Positions 37,636-47,022 of a stretch of DNA of 64,000 bases are shown here, piece by piece. How positions within the stretch are numbered: position 1 is the first letter of the stretch; every line of letters starts with the position of its first letter. The notes beneath the pieces are model-generated. The model made no database searches and was not told the origin of the DNA. It saw nothing but the letters and a program-made list of their open reading frames with translations. Made by a program: the position numbers and the translations under genes. Source of the DNA: Vreelandella subglaciescola (GTDB lineage: Bacteria > Pseudomonadota > Gammaproteobacteria > Pseudomonadales > Halomonadaceae); the NCBI RefSeq assembly GCF_900142895.1, contig NZ_LT670847.1, forward strand, positions 558,001 through 622,000, written 5' to 3'.

Positions 37636-37651
37636 ACACAATATATAGTAT
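37636..37651. promoter_or_regulatory. NrdR box upstream of nrdHIEF
   Basis: ACACAATATATAGTAT matches the NrdR-box consensus (ACACWATATMTWGTGT) at 15 of 16 positions. It lies 75 bases before the nrdH start, where the Zn/ATP-cone repressor NrdR would bind. A second, degenerate copy at 37671-37686 (AGAAAATATCTATATG) matches at about ten positions. Its start is 35 bases away, slightly more than the usual three helical turns. Confidence 0.8.
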
Positions 37652-37825
37652 ATATCGGCCATTTCAAGCTAGAAAATATCTATATGTAGATGTGCGAGGA
37701 AATAAAAATGTCAATATACCCACACGCCAGATTTTGTGCTAAAGGACAAAACGGCCAAGCGCAGGCAGGGGATAAGAACCGCTGTGAAGGTATAAAAAAA
37801 GCACCCAAAGACAAGCCGTTAACGC

Positions 37826-37859
37826 AAAAAAACCGCCCGCTGACTCAACAGCGGGCGGT
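37826..37859 (-). terminator. Rho-independent terminator downstream of sodA
   Basis: On the minus strand ACCGCCCGCTG pairs with CAGCGGGCGGT around a short loop, followed by seven T residues. It lies about 40 bases past the sodA stop. Confidence 0.9.
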
Positions 37860-37898
37860 CATCTCACGCTACCGTCAGGGTAGCGCTAGCGCGTTCGC

Positions 37899-38510
37899 TT
37901 ACGCGACGGCTGCTTGATAACGGCGCTCAACGTCTTCCCAGTTGACGACGTTAAAGAAAGCGGCAATGTAATCCGGACGCTTGTTCTGGTACTTGAGGTA
38001 GTAAGCGTGCTCCCAGACGTCCAGCCCCAGCACCGGCGTGTTGCCGTGAGAAATCGGGCTGTCCTGGTTGAGGCTGTTCTCAACGACCAGCTTTTTCTCC
38101 GGCGTAACGGAGAGCCATGCCCAGCCGCTACCGAAACGACCCAGCGCAGCTTTCTTCAGCGCGTCCTGGAAAGCTTCATAGCCACCCAGCTCAGAGTCGA
38201 TGGCCTTGGCCACGTCACCGTGCGGATTACCGCCGCCGTTGGGCGACATCATCTGCCAGAACATGGTGTGGTTGGCAACGCCGCCGCCGTTGTTGATGAC
38301 CGCCTGACGCTTGGCTTCGGGGACGCGATCCAGATTGGCCAGCAGTTCCTCGGCCGGTACGTCTTCAAGGCCCGTGCCTTCAAGCGTGGCGTTGAGGTTG
38401 TTGACGTAGGTCTGGTGGTGACGCGAATGGTGGATTTCCATGGTCGTCGCGTCGATGTGCGGCTCTAGCGCGTCGTAAGCGTAGGGTAGCTCGGGCAGTG
38501 TATGTGCCAT
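37899..38510 (-). CDS. sodA: Superoxide dismutase, Mn type
   Basis: Converts superoxide to hydrogen peroxide and oxygen; 203 residues from the ATG at 38510, with AAGGAG nine bases upstream (an ATG two codons earlier is too close to it). Metal ligands are His27, His81, Asp164 and His168 ([20 protein letters not shown]). Gly77 together with Gln149 (NQDSPI) is the Mn-type signature, where Fe-SOD has a different pair. Cambialistic use of iron cannot be excluded. It follows its own promoter region and sits next to nrdHIEF, another manganese-dependent system. Confidence 0.93.
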   Translation of the reverse strand: MAHTLPELPYAYDALEPHIDATTMEIHHSRHHQTYVNNLNATLEGTGLEDVPAEELLANLDRVPEAKRQAVINNGGGVANHTMFWQMMSPNGGGNPHGDVAKAIDSELGGYEAFQDALKKAALGRFGSGWAWLSVTPEKKLVVENSLNQDSPISHGNTPVLGLDVWEHAYYLKYQNKRPDYIAAFFNVVNWEDVERRYQAAVA

Positions 38511-38778
38511 TTTCATCCTCTCCTTGCGTTATGATTTCGCCAGTGCTTTTGTTGACACCCCATAAGGTGCGGCCTGATCGGGTCGATTTCAACCGCTTGG
38601 GCTTTTTACCTGCCCCGTCTATAAAAACTGACGATAGAAACCGGCAACGGCAGCGGGCATAAAACCCAGCGGCGTCGTCAACTATTCAGAGTGTATCGAA
38701 TACGCCACGCAGAAAAAAGCCGATGCGCGCCCTTAGAGCCCGCCGCTGGATGGCAACAAGCAGTGTACATTCAATTGC

Positions 38779-39711
38779 TTAAAGTTTGCTTTCAAGCTCC
38801 GGCAGCACCTCGAACAGGTCGCCCACCAGACCGTAATCGGCCACCTGAAAAATGGGCGCGTCTTCATCCTTGTTGATGGCAACGATCACCCGCGAGTCTT
38901 TCATGCCGGCCAGATGCTGAATCGCACCGGAAATCCCCACGGCGATGTATAGCTCCGGCGCGACGATTTTCCCGGTTTGCCCGACCTGCATATCGTTGGG
39001 CACAAAGCCTGCATCTACCGCCGCCCGCGAGGCGCCTACGGCGGCGCCGAGCTTATCGGCGACGCCGCCCAGCAGCCTGAAATTCTCGCCGTTACCCATA
39101 CCGCGCCCGCCGGACACGATCACGCTGGCACCGCCAAGTTCCGGGCGCTCGCTTTGGGCCAGCTTTTCGCTGACAAAGCTCGACTGCGTGTTGGCGGCGA
39201 CGTAGTCAACGGCCTCGATGGTGGCGCCAGCCTCCGCACGCTTGCCCAGGGCATCAAAGGCGCTGGGGCGCACCGTCATCACCTTGAGCGCATCGGCGCT
39301 TTGCACCGTCGCCACGGCGTTGCCGGCGTAAATCGGGCGCTTGAATGTATCGGGCGCTTCCACGGCGATGATATCGGACATCTGCCCGACGCCCTTGAGC
39401 GCGGCCAGGCGCGGCAGCACGTTTTTGCCCGTGGTCGAGGTGCTGGCCAACACGTGGGTGTAGTCAGCGGCCAGCGCGACGAGCAATTCGCCCATCGGCT
39501 CGGCCAGCTGGTGCGCATACACGGCGTTATCCGCTACCCGCACCCGGCTGACACCGTCAAGCGTCGCGGCCTGTTCAGCGGCTGAGTGAACGCTGTCACC
39601 GGCCACCAGCACATCGATACTGCCGCCAATGGCGCGAGCCGCCGCCACCACATGGGCCGTTACGCCGGCAAGCTGGCCGTCGTGCAGATCGGCAAGTACC
39701 AGAATGCTCAT
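38779..39711 (-). CDS. etfA: Electron transfer flavoprotein alpha subunit
   Basis: The 310-residue FAD-carrying subunit of ETF, which takes electrons from acyl-CoA and other dehydrogenases. The C-terminal FAD-binding signature reads [17 protein letters not shown] followed by [13 protein letters not shown] and DYGLVGDLF. The N-terminal domain begins [14 protein letters not shown]. It overlaps etfB by four bases (ATGA). Electrons pass on to ETF-ubiquinone oxidoreductase, encoded divergently at 40742-42424. Confidence 0.96.
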   Translation of the reverse strand: MSILVLADLHDGQLAGVTAHVVAAARAIGGSIDVLVAGDSVHSAAEQAATLDGVSRVRVADNAVYAHQLAEPMGELLVALAADYTHVLASTSTTGKNVLPRLAALKGVGQMSDIIAVEAPDTFKRPIYAGNAVATVQSADALKVMTVRPSAFDALGKRAEAGATIEAVDYVAANTQSSFVSEKLAQSERPELGGASVIVSGGRGMGNGENFRLLGGVADKLGAAVGASRAAVDAGFVPNDMQVGQTGKIVAPELYIAVGISGAIQHLAGMKDSRVIVAINKDEDAPIFQVADYGLVGDLFEVLPELESKL

Positions 39712-40460
39712 GAAATCACCTTTGCTTCGTTCTTGAGTTTTTCGATCAGCTCATCGACCGACGCAACTTTCACCCCGCCCGGACGTTCGGCCGGCGGTTC
39801 GACGCCCAGCAGGCTGATATTTGAGGCCATGCTGACACCCAGCGCCTCGGGCGTGCGCACGTCCAGCGGCTTTTTCTTGGCCTTCATGATATGCGGCAGC
39901 TTGGCGTAGCGCGGCTCATTCAGGCGCAGATCGGTGGTGATGATCGCCGGCAGCGAGAGCCGCAGCGTTTGCAGCCCGCCGTCAATTTCGCGCGTTACCG
40001 TAACGCTCTGCTCGTCGACCTCGAGCGCGGAGGCAAACGTGCCCTGGGAAAAGCCGGTCAACGCCGACAGCATCTGGCCGGTCTGATTGTTATCGCTGTC
40101 AATCGCCTGCTTGCCCAACAGCACCAGTCCGGGCTTCTCCTCGTCGACGACGCTTGCCAGCACCCGGGCAGCAGCGAGGGAATCCACGCGCTCATCGGTG
40201 TCTACGTGAATCGCGCGGTCAGCGCCCAGCGCCATGGCGGCACGCAGCTGTTCCTGCGCGGCCCTGGGGCCGATGGTCACGGCCACGATTTCGCTGGCAA
40301 CGCCCTTTTCCTTGAGCCGCACGGCCTCTTCCACGGCGATTTCGCAGAAGGGATTCATGGCCATTTTCACGTGGGTAAGATCAACGTCGGAGCCGTCCGG
40401 CTTGACCCGGATTTTAACGTTGTAGTCGATGACGCGTTTCACCGCGACGAGTACTTTCAT
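39708..40460 (-). CDS. etfB: Electron transfer flavoprotein beta subunit
   Basis: A 250-residue subunit that binds AMP and contacts partner dehydrogenases. The start is [19 protein letters not shown] at 40460; the open frame continues upstream to 40613 but without family similarity and through an inverted repeat. [19 protein letters not shown] and the ETF-beta signature region [18 protein letters not shown] are present. It forms a heterodimer with EtfA. Confidence 0.96.
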   Translation of the reverse strand: MKVLVAVKRVIDYNVKIRVKPDGSDVDLTHVKMAMNPFCEIAVEEAVRLKEKGVASEIVAVTIGPRAAQEQLRAAMALGADRAIHVDTDERVDSLAAARVLASVVDEEKPGLVLLGKQAIDSDNNQTGQMLSALTGFSQGTFASALEVDEQSVTVTREIDGGLQTLRLSLPAIITTDLRLNEPRYAKLPHIMKAKKKPLDVRTPEALGVSMASNISLLGVEPPAERPGGVKVASVDELIEKLKNEAKVIS

Positions 40461-40741
40461 AGGTGCCTCGCTTGGCCTGAAGTTAACGCCGATGCTCGGG
40501 ATGGTTATCCGCGCACAACGCCGTGCTGGCGCGCTTGCGGACGAGCGTCGGCATGAAAATGCGCGCGGATAACCATCGAAGGAGTGTTCTTGCGCAGGTA
40601 TTATGCCTACCATGCAGCATAATCAGAAGCAAACGACCGTTTAAAAATGAGGCCGTATCGCATAAGATTTGCCTGCAAGCGGCCCGCAGGAGAACAGGAG
40701 AGACCGCGGTGGAAAACGGGGACCAGAACGGGGGTGAAAGC
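40461..40741. other. Divergent intergenic region etfB / ETF-QO (281 bases)
   Basis: No gene is supported, although both flanking frames stay open through part of it. It carries the interdigitated inverted repeats at 40488-40577 and should hold promoters for both etfBA and the ETF-QO gene. I could not place -35/-10 pairs with confidence. Confidence 0.55.
40488..40577. repeat. Interdigitated inverted repeats between etfB and ETF-QO
   Basis: GATGGTTATCCGCGC (40500-40514) and GCGCGGATAACCATC (40563-40577) are a perfect 15-base inverted repeat. A second pair, GCCGATGCTCG (40488-40498) and CGAGCGTCGGC (40543-40553), matches at 10 of 11 positions. The order A-B-A'-B' could form alternative hairpins or a pseudoknot in RNA, or present two dyad operators in DNA. 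Confidence 0.85.
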
Positions 40742-42424
40742 ATGATGAAAAACGGGATAGACAACACCGTAGAGCGCGACGTCATGGAGTTTGACGTCGT
40801 CATTGTGGGCGCCGGCCCGGCCGGACTTTCCGCCGCCTGCCGGTTGATGCAGCAGGCCAACGCGGCCAGCCACGAGCTGTCGGTTTGCGTGGTGGAAAAA
40901 GGCTCCGAGGTAGGCGCCCATATCCTCTCCGGCGCTATCTTCGAGCCCCGCGCGCTGGACGAGCTGTTCCCCGACTGGGCCGAGCGCGGCGCGCCGCTTG
41001 ACACCCCCGCCGTGCGCGACGAAGTCTACCTGCTGAAAGACGCGCAGAAAGCACAGAAACTGCCCCACGCGCTGGTGCCCAGGAGCATGCGCAACACCGG
41101 CGGTGGCGTCACACGCTACGTGGCAAGCGCAGGTAACCTGTGCCGCTGGCTGGCCGAGCAGGCCGAAACGCTCGGCGTTGACGTATTTCCCGGCTTTGCC
41201 GCCCAGCACACCCTCATCGAGGACGGCCGCGTCGTCGGCATTGTCACCGGCGACATGGGCGTCGCCGCCGACGGCACGCCCAAAGACGGCCACATGCCCG
41301 GCATGGAGCTCCGCGCCCGCTACACGCTGTTTGCCGAAGGCTCGCGCGGGCATCTGGGCAAGGAGCTGATCGAGCAGTTCTCGCTCGACGCAGGCCGTGA
41401 TCCCCAGCATTACGGCCTCGGCCTGAAAGAACTCTGGGAAGTGCCCGCCGAACAGCACGAGCCGGGGCTTGTCTTGCACGGTGCCGGCTGGCCGCTCAGC
41501 GGCGACACCCACGGCGGCTGGTTTCTGTACCACGCCGATAACCGCCAAGTGGTTGTCGGGCTGATCGTGGACCTTTCCTACCGGAACCCGTGGGTGTCCC
41601 CCTTCGATGAGTTCCAGCGCATGAAGCATCATCCGGTGCTCAGCCAACACCTGCAGGGCGGCAAACGCCTGGCCTACGGCGCGCGCGCGCTGACCAAGGG
41701 CGGCATGAACTGCCTGCCCAAAATGACCTTTCCCGGCGGCCTGCTGCTTGGCTGCGATGCCGGCACGCTGAACTTTGCCAAGATCAAAGGACTACATACG
41801 GCAATGAAATCCGGCATGGTCGCCGCCGAAAGCGTATTTGAAGCGCTTGCCGCCGGCGATGAAGGCGGCCGCGAACTGACCGAATTTACCGCCAAATGGG
41901 AAGCCAGCTGGGCCTGGGCCGAACTCAAGGCAAGCGCAAGCTTTGGTCCGGCCATTCACCGCTACGGCACCGTACTGGGCGGCGCGTATAATTTCGTTAA
42001 TCAGCTGATCGGCAATCGGCTGCCCAACGTCCACGATACGAGCACCGATTACGGCACGCTCAAGCCCGCCGCCGCGTTCACGCCCATCGACTACCCCAAA
42101 CCCGATGGCAAGCTATCGTTCGACAAGCCCTCTTCGGTGTTTCTCTCCAACACCAACCACGAAGAGAACCAGCCCTGCCATTTGCACCTGGCGGACCCCG
42201 AGCTTCCCGTGCGCGATAACCTGCCCGAATACGCCGAACCGGCGCAGCGCTACTGCCCGGCCGGCGTGTATGAAATCGTGGAAGATAGCGACGGCAAACC
42301 GCAGTTCCAGATCAATTTCCAGAACTGCGTGCACTGTAAAACGTGTGATATCAAGGACCCGGCGCAAAACATCACCTGGGTAGCGCCGGAGGGCGGCGGC
42401 GGCCCCAACTACCCCAATATGTAG
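40742..42424 (+). CDS. Electron transfer flavoprotein-ubiquinone oxidoreductase
   Basis: A membrane-associated enzyme that passes electrons from ETF to ubiquinone, about 560 residues. The FAD-binding motif is DVVIVGAGPAGLSAACRL. The ubiquinone and FAD domains include VVEKGSEVGAHILSG and KGGMNCLPKMTFPGGLLLGC. The C-terminal 4Fe-4S domain has YCPAGVYEI and NCVHCKTCDIKDP. The ATG at 40742 follows GGGGGTG; an ATG at 40787 (MEFDVVIVG) is an alternative. It is divergent from etfBA, its electron donor, and ends three bases from the convergent sulfurtransferase gene. Confidence 0.95.
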   Translation: MMKNGIDNTVERDVMEFDVVIVGAGPAGLSAACRLMQQANAASHELSVCVVEKGSEVGAHILSGAIFEPRALDELFPDWAERGAPLDTPAVRDEVYLLKDAQKAQKLPHALVPRSMRNTGGGVTRYVASAGNLCRWLAEQAETLGVDVFPGFAAQHTLIEDGRVVGIVTGDMGVAADGTPKDGHMPGMELRARYTLFAEGSRGHLGKELIEQFSLDAGRDPQHYGLGLKELWEVPAEQHEPGLVLHGAGWPLSGDTHGGWFLYHADNRQVVVGLIVDLSYRNPWVSPFDEFQRMKHHPVLSQHLQGGKRLAYGARALTKGGMNCLPKMTFPGGLLLGCDAGTLNFAKIKGLHTAMKSGMVAAESVFEALAAGDEGGRELTEFTAKWEASWAWAELKASASFGPAIHRYGTVLGGAYNFVNQLIGNRLPNVHDTSTDYGTLKPAAAFTPIDYPKPDGKLSFDKPSSVFLSNTNHEENQPCHLHLADPELPVRDNLPEYAEPAQRYCPAGVYEIVEDSDGKPQFQINFQNCVHCKTCDIKDPAQNITWVAPEGGGGPNYPNM

Positions 42425-42427
42425 CGT

Positions 42428-43246
42428 CTAGCCGGTGGCCACGGGACGCTCGCCGTCCGTGATCCATTCGCTCCATGAGCCGGCGTAAAGCCGCGGGAGC
42501 GGCCGCCCCGCCACGGCATAGGCCAGCACGTTATGACAGGCGGTAATGCCGGAGCCACAGTAGGCCACTACCGCCGGCGCGTCAGGCAACTCGCTGGCTA
42601 GCGTGGCGGCCGGCTTGAAATGTCCCGTGTCAGTCAGGTTATTCGCGCTTGGCCGGCACTGGGCACCGGGAATATGTCCGGCCACCGGATCCACCGGCTC
42701 GGCCTCGCCGCGAAAACGCGCGGCAGCTCGGGCGTCCACCGGCAGCATGGAACCCTCCGCCACCGCGTCGGCATCAACCCAGGCGCTGTCATCCAAGCGA
42801 GGCTGCCAATCGCTTGGCGACGGCGCGCCGGCATCGGTTGCCCACTCACCGCCGGTTTGCTGCCAGGCATCCAGCCCGCCGTCCAGCACGCGTACGTCAG
42901 GGTGGCCGGCCCAAACGGCCAGCATCCACCAGGTGCGCGCGGCCGCCAGCTGGCCGCCGCGATCATCGTAAACCACCACCGGCTGCGCGGGATCAATCCC
43001 CAGCCGCTGTACCACGCTGATAAACGCCTCGGGGCTGGGCAGCGGGTGGCGCCCACCGCACCCTGGCGGCGCGGCCAGATCGCGATCCAGATCCACATGC
43101 TGGCTAGTCGGCACGTGACCTTCAAGCCACAGCCGTTCGCCGGCACCGGCGTCGTCAAGCCGTGCGCGGCAGTCGAGCACTCGGGGCGGCTTCGCCCCGG
43201 AAAGCGCGGCGCCCAGCGCCTCAGCGGTGATCAACGGATGTTTCAT
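42428..43246 (-). CDS. sseA: Sulfurtransferase with two rhodanese domains (3-mercaptopyruvate sulfurtransferase-like)
   Basis: A 272-residue tandem-rhodanese protein. The N-terminal domain (about 15-135) is structural, with LDCRARLDDAGAG and WLEGHVPTSQHVDLDRDL. The C-terminal domain holds catalytic Cys230 in the loop CGSGITA, which is the mercaptopyruvate-type rather than the thiosulfate-type active-site loop. It would transfer sulfur from mercaptopyruvate to cyanide or thiol acceptors. AAGGAG lies seven bases before the ATG. Confidence 0.88.
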   Translation of the reverse strand: MKHPLITAEALGAALSGAKPPRVLDCRARLDDAGAGERLWLEGHVPTSQHVDLDRDLAAPPGCGGRHPLPSPEAFISVVQRLGIDPAQPVVVYDDRGGQLAAARTWWMLAVWAGHPDVRVLDGGLDAWQQTGGEWATDAGAPSPSDWQPRLDDSAWVDADAVAEGSMLPVDARAAARFRGEAEPVDPVAGHIPGAQCRPSANNLTDTGHFKPAATLASELPDAPAVVAYCGSGITACHNVLAYAVAGRPLPRLYAGSWSEWITDGERPVATG

Positions 43247-43316
43247 GGCGTGCTCCTTGTTTACACCCAGGCCTACTGATTACCAAGCCCGGTTAGCGTA
43301 AGCCCAAGCTTGCCTC

Positions 43317-45521
43317 CTAACGCCCCGCGGCGTCCAGCGGCTCGATCGGCGCACGGCTGGCCACCAGGCGCCGCCGGCCCGCACTGAGAAATCGCACGTC
43401 GATGACCGGGTCGTCAGAATTCCCCTCAACCGCGGCCACCTCACCCTCACCAAACACCGCATGACGCAGTCGCTGGCCAGGAAAGTAACTCGACGCGGCG
43501 CCGGCGTTCGCAGGCGCTGAGGCATCTCGCACGCTTTCAACCAGGGCAATATCGTCGCGCCCCAGGGCGGACAGATAGCATTGTGCCAGGCCGGGGTCGG
43601 CCACGGGAAGTGGTGCGTCAGCCGGCATATCGGCGGCAATCCGCCCGGCTATCGCCATGCTGTCCTGCCAGGCGCACTCGCCGATGAAGCGGCTGGGGCG
43701 ATGTCCGCCGCCGTCATGAAGCAGCCATAACTCTTCCTGGGCGCGCGTCACGCCCACATAAAACAGCCGCCGCTCTTCTTCCAGGCGCTCATTGGAAAGC
43801 GGATTATCGCGGCTGTAGTGGGGGAAATCTTCTTCATTGACGCCGGCCATGGCGACCAACGGCCATTCAAGCCCTTTGGCGGCGTGAACCGTGCTGATCA
43901 GCACGCCGCCGGCCTGGTTTTGTACCGGCCGCTGCAGCAGTTCGATAAAGGCGTCGGCGTCGGGCACGTTTTCCGCCTGCTCGATCAGTACGTCCAGCAG
44001 GCGCACGTCTTCTTCGCCCTTGGCGCGTCTCGCGGCGGCGCGTTTGAGCACTTTCTCGGCCTCAACCGCATTAACCACATGGCGCAGCAGCTTCGCCGGC
44101 GGCCAGGCGCTCAATGTGGGCAGCTCGCACAGCAGCGCCCAGCGTTTTTTCAGCGTGCGCCGCTGCATCGGCTTGAGCTCGGCCAGCAGCGGATCGCTGC
44201 GGTCGGGCCAGTTTTGCGTCTCGGCCAGCCGGGAGGCTAGCCGCCGGAGCCGCTCCCGGGCCACAAAGGTCGTCGGCTGCGCCAGCAACAAGTGCAATAA
44301 CTCGGGATCGTGCAGCAGCGCTGGCTGGCGGGCGAGCCGGAGATAGCCGGCCAGCGCCTGCACCAGCGGCAGCCGGAACACAAAGCGGTCTTCCCGCGCT
44401 AAGCGAAACGGCAGGCCGGCCTGTAACAACGCCAGCTGAAACGGCACCGACAGCGCCCAGCTGCGCACCAGCAGGCAGGTCTCGGCAAGCCCCCGCCCCT
44501 TGGCCTGCCAGTCGGCCAGCGCATCGAGCAGTACCCGGCTGCCCTGCCCCACGGACACCCGGGTCGCGGGGTTGGCATCGGCGGCCAGGCACAGCTGGTC
44601 GGGGCGGCGCTGATTGGCAGCAATGGCGTGGTTGGCCGTCAGCGCCAGCGCGTGGCCGTGGCGAAAGGTGATCGACAGCGGGTAATCACGGGCCTGGCCA
44701 AAGGTGGCGGTAAAATCGGTCAGCATGGTGTCAGGGTGCGCACCGCGCCACTCGTAAATGCACTGGTTGGCATCGCCTACCGCCATGACAGCGGCTTTCT
44801 TTCCCGCCAACAACGCCAACAGCCGCTGCTGAGCGGCGTTGATGTCCTGATATTCGTCGATGATAACGTGGTCAAGAAAGCCGGCCACCCGCGCGCGCAG
44901 CGCGTCATCGGCTTCCAGCGCACGCAGCGGCCGGTAAAGCAGGTCGGCGTAGGTCATCACGCCTTCAGCGCGTAGCAGGCGTTCGGCCTCATGAAACGCG
45001 GCGGGGAAATAGTCGGTATCGTCGTCCAGATCAAGGCGCGGGTAGAGCGCTTCGGGCTCGGCCATTTCGGCTTTGACCAGTGCGCAGTAGTGCGCCAGGG
45101 TTTCCAGGCGGTCGCCTTCGAGTGCGGCGTCGCGGCGTTCGCGCTCGTGTTCCAGCACGTTGAGGCTGGCTTGGCGCAGCAGGCGCTCCAGCTGCCAGTC
45201 GGCGGCGAGCAGCCGGCGCGGCTCAAGCGCGCCCCAGCGGCACAGGCTCTGGGTCAGCCGGTGGCCCAATGAATGGAAGGTGCGTACGTCGGGCAGCGGC
45301 TGCCCCGCCGGCGCCATGAGCCCCAGACGGCGCTGGAAATCTTCCCGCGCCGAACGGTTGAACATCAGCACCAGCATGCGCCTTGGCGCGACGCCTTGTG
45401 CCAGCAGGTGCAGCACGCGCGCGGCCATGGTGGTGGTTTTGCCCGCCCCCGCCACTGCCGCGACCCGCGCGTGGCCGCCATCGTGGCGGATCACCGCCTG
45501 CTGCTGTGAGGTCAGTTCCAC
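43317..45521 (-). CDS. UvrD/Rep-family ATP-dependent DNA helicase
   Basis: A 734-residue superfamily 1A helicase. Motifs: Q-motif LTSQQQAVIRHDGG, Walker A VAGAGKTTTMAARV, motif II VIIDEYQDIN, motif III GDANQCIYEWRGA, motif IV region FRLAREDRFV, motif V TVHAAKGLEWPLV and motif VI RRLFYVGVTRAQEEL. The C-terminal end (PGQRLRHAVFGEGEVAAVEG) resembles the Tudor-like tail of UvrD/PcrA that binds RNA polymerase. The start is GTG, overlapping the DUF1285 gene by ten bases. It is not UvrD or Rep itself by length and divergence, and the specific role is unknown. Confidence 0.88.
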   Translation of the reverse strand: MELTSQQQAVIRHDGGHARVAAVAGAGKTTTMAARVLHLLAQGVAPRRMLVLMFNRSAREDFQRRLGLMAPAGQPLPDVRTFHSLGHRLTQSLCRWGALEPRRLLAADWQLERLLRQASLNVLEHERERRDAALEGDRLETLAHYCALVKAEMAEPEALYPRLDLDDDTDYFPAAFHEAERLLRAEGVMTYADLLYRPLRALEADDALRARVAGFLDHVIIDEYQDINAAQQRLLALLAGKKAAVMAVGDANQCIYEWRGAHPDTMLTDFTATFGQARDYPLSITFRHGHALALTANHAIAANQRRPDQLCLAADANPATRVSVGQGSRVLLDALADWQAKGRGLAETCLLVRSWALSVPFQLALLQAGLPFRLAREDRFVFRLPLVQALAGYLRLARQPALLHDPELLHLLLAQPTTFVARERLRRLASRLAETQNWPDRSDPLLAELKPMQRRTLKKRWALLCELPTLSAWPPAKLLRHVVNAVEAEKVLKRAAARRAKGEEDVRLLDVLIEQAENVPDADAFIELLQRPVQNQAGGVLISTVHAAKGLEWPLVAMAGVNEEDFPHYSRDNPLSNERLEEERRLFYVGVTRAQEELWLLHDGGGHRPSRFIGECAWQDSMAIAGRIAADMPADAPLPVADPGLAQCYLSALGRDDIALVESVRDASAPANAGAASSYFPGQRLRHAVFGEGEVAAVEGNSDDPVIDVRFLSAGRRRLVASRAPIEPLDAAGR

Positions 45522-46075
45522 GGCGACTCGCTTGCCTCAACGTCGTTCAGCGTGCCCAGCACGTGCCAGACACCGGCGCTTTCCACCCCGACGTCGGTAT
45601 GGCCTTCACCCTCGCGCAGGCTCGCCGCGTCAACCAGCTGATAATAGACGTTGCGACTCAGCCGCGCGGCAAGGCCAAAGCGCACCGGTACTTCGGGCGC
45701 TTCATCACCGCCTGGCGTACGCGTCATGGTGAGCGGATGGTCAACGTCAAGCGTCAGCTCGTCGCCGTGCTGCGTGGTCAGCCGCCAATCACCGCCAATT
45801 TGATGCGCGGCAACAATCATCAGCGGGCAGTCTTCCACCTCAATGCGAACGCGCTCGGTGGGCGTGACCAGACAAACGCCTTCAGGGTCATGACGCAGGA
45901 GACTGGCCAGCAGCCGGACAAGCTCGGGACGCTTAAACGGCGCGCCTTCGTGCCACCAGCTGCCGTCGGCCTTGATGGTCAGCGGCATGTCGCCACAAAA
46001 AGGCGGCTGCCACTGATCAACCGGCGGAATGGTGGCCGCCGTTTCGCTGTGCTGTAGCAAATGATCAAGGTTCAT
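45512..46075 (-). CDS. DUF1285 domain-containing protein
   Basis: A 187-residue cytoplasmic protein of the DUF1285 family, recognised by PLTIKADGSWWHEGAPFKRP, LVRLLASLLRHDPEGVCLVT and PTERVRIEVEDCPLMIV. The function is unknown. It has no signal peptide or membrane segment. It lies between tatD and the UvrD-like helicase, overlapping the latter, so it is probably cotranscribed with both. Confidence 0.88.
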   Translation of the reverse strand: MNLDHLLQHSETAATIPPVDQWQPPFCGDMPLTIKADGSWWHEGAPFKRPELVRLLASLLRHDPEGVCLVTPTERVRIEVEDCPLMIVAAHQIGGDWRLTTQHGDELTLDVDHPLTMTRTPGGDEAPEVPVRFGLAARLSRNVYYQLVDAASLREGEGHTDVGVESAGVWHVLGTLNDVEASESPWN

Positions 46076-46137
46076 GCTGGCCTACCCCTCCGCGGTGTTG
46101 CTGTCTTGACGAGTTGCCGTCTTGAATAGATGGTGCG

Positions 46138-46968
46138 TTACACAAGCCCGGCCTTGCCTAATGATTCGCGCTGCTGCTTTGAGGCTTGCGGGGCGGCCGC
46201 GCGGAACAGATGGTAGAAATTCGCCGTGGTCTGCATCGCCAGCTCGTCTACGCTGATGCCGCGTTCTGCGGCAAGGCACTCAGCCACGTTAACCACAAAG
46301 GCCGGCTCGTTGGGCTTGCCCCGATACGGCACCGGCGCCAGATAGGGGCTATCGGTCTCAATCAGCATGCGGTCAAGGGGCAGCTTGCGCGCCAGCTCAC
46401 GCAGCGCGGTGGCGCTGGCAAAAGTGACAATGCCGGACAGCGAGATATAAAACCCCAGCCCTACCGCGCGGCGCGCCATGTCGAGATCTTCGGTAAAGCA
46501 GTGCAGCACTCCGCCAACGCTTGGGTCAACGTGCTTTTCCAGAAGCGCCAGGGTATCTTCCTTGGCCTCGCGGGTATGCACGATAACCGGCAGCCCGAGC
46601 TCGCGGGCGGCAATCAGGTGTTGTTCAAAGCGGGCGTGCTGAACGTCTGCCGGAACGCTTTCACGATAGTGGTAGTCAAGCCCGGTCTCGCCAATGGCGA
46701 CCGCCCCGTGTTGGGTCGCGGCGTCCATGATGGCGTTGGCATCAGGCTCGGTCTCCGGCGTATGCAGCGGGTGCAGGCCGGCGGAAATCACCACGTCATC
46801 GTGCTCCCGGGACAGCGCGGCAAGCGTCGGCATGTCGTCGAGGCTGACGGCCACGGCCAGAAACTGGGTGACGTGAGCGGCGCGGGCGGCGTCTAGCGTT
46901 GCGGCAACGTCGCCGCCGTGGGTCTTGTCGGAAAGGCGGTCGAGATGGCAGTGAGAATCAACAAACAT
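46138..46968 (-). CDS. TatD-family metal-dependent hydrolase
   Basis: A 276-residue TIM-barrel metalloenzyme of the TatD/YcfH family. Metal-binding motifs are VDSHCHLDRL at the start, GETGLDYHYRE, VIVHTREAKED, HCFTEDLD and ETDSPYLAPVPYRG. The ATG at 46968 places the HxH motif at residues 5-7 as usual. The upstream ATG at 46995 adds nine unrelated residues. TatD proteins have 3'-5' exonuclease and D-aminoacyl-tRNA deacylase activities reported, so the substrate here is open. It follows pilZ in the holB-pilZ-tatD order of pseudomonads. Confidence 0.93.
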   Translation of the reverse strand: MFVDSHCHLDRLSDKTHGGDVAATLDAARAAHVTQFLAVAVSLDDMPTLAALSREHDDVVISAGLHPLHTPETEPDANAIMDAATQHGAVAIGETGLDYHYRESVPADVQHARFEQHLIAARELGLPVIVHTREAKEDTLALLEKHVDPSVGGVLHCFTEDLDMARRAVGLGFYISLSGIVTFASATALRELARKLPLDRMLIETDSPYLAPVPYRGKPNEPAFVVNVAECLAAERGISVDELAMQTTANFYHLFRAAAPQASKQQRESLGKAGLV

Positions 46969-47022
46969 GAAAAAAACTTCGCAGTTGGAAAGCAACGCGG
47001 CGCATGGCGCAGCACGCGGCGG

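Larger units (their letters stand above)
37562..37898. other. Intergenic region nrdH / sodA (337 bases)
   Basis: It holds the nrd promoter region with an NrdR-like box (37636-37651) in an AT-rich stretch, and the sodA terminator (37826-37859). A possible 75-residue plus-strand frame (37690-37917) runs through the terminator and into sodA, and is not accepted. Confidence 0.6.

Noticed and set aside
37690..37917. 75-codon plus-strand frame between nrdH and sodA
   Set aside because: It reads through the sodA terminator and into the end of sodA, and its composition is not protein-like.
38691..38876. 61-codon frame upstream of sodA
   Set aside because: Overlaps the end of etfA on the opposite strand, with no supporting features. 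The 268-base gap 38511-38778 otherwise shows nothing I can name, and a sodA promoter could not be placed.
40523..40741. N-terminal extension of ETF-QO by 73 codons
   Set aside because: The extension has no family counterpart and runs through the inverted repeat region; a ribosome binding site precedes 40742.
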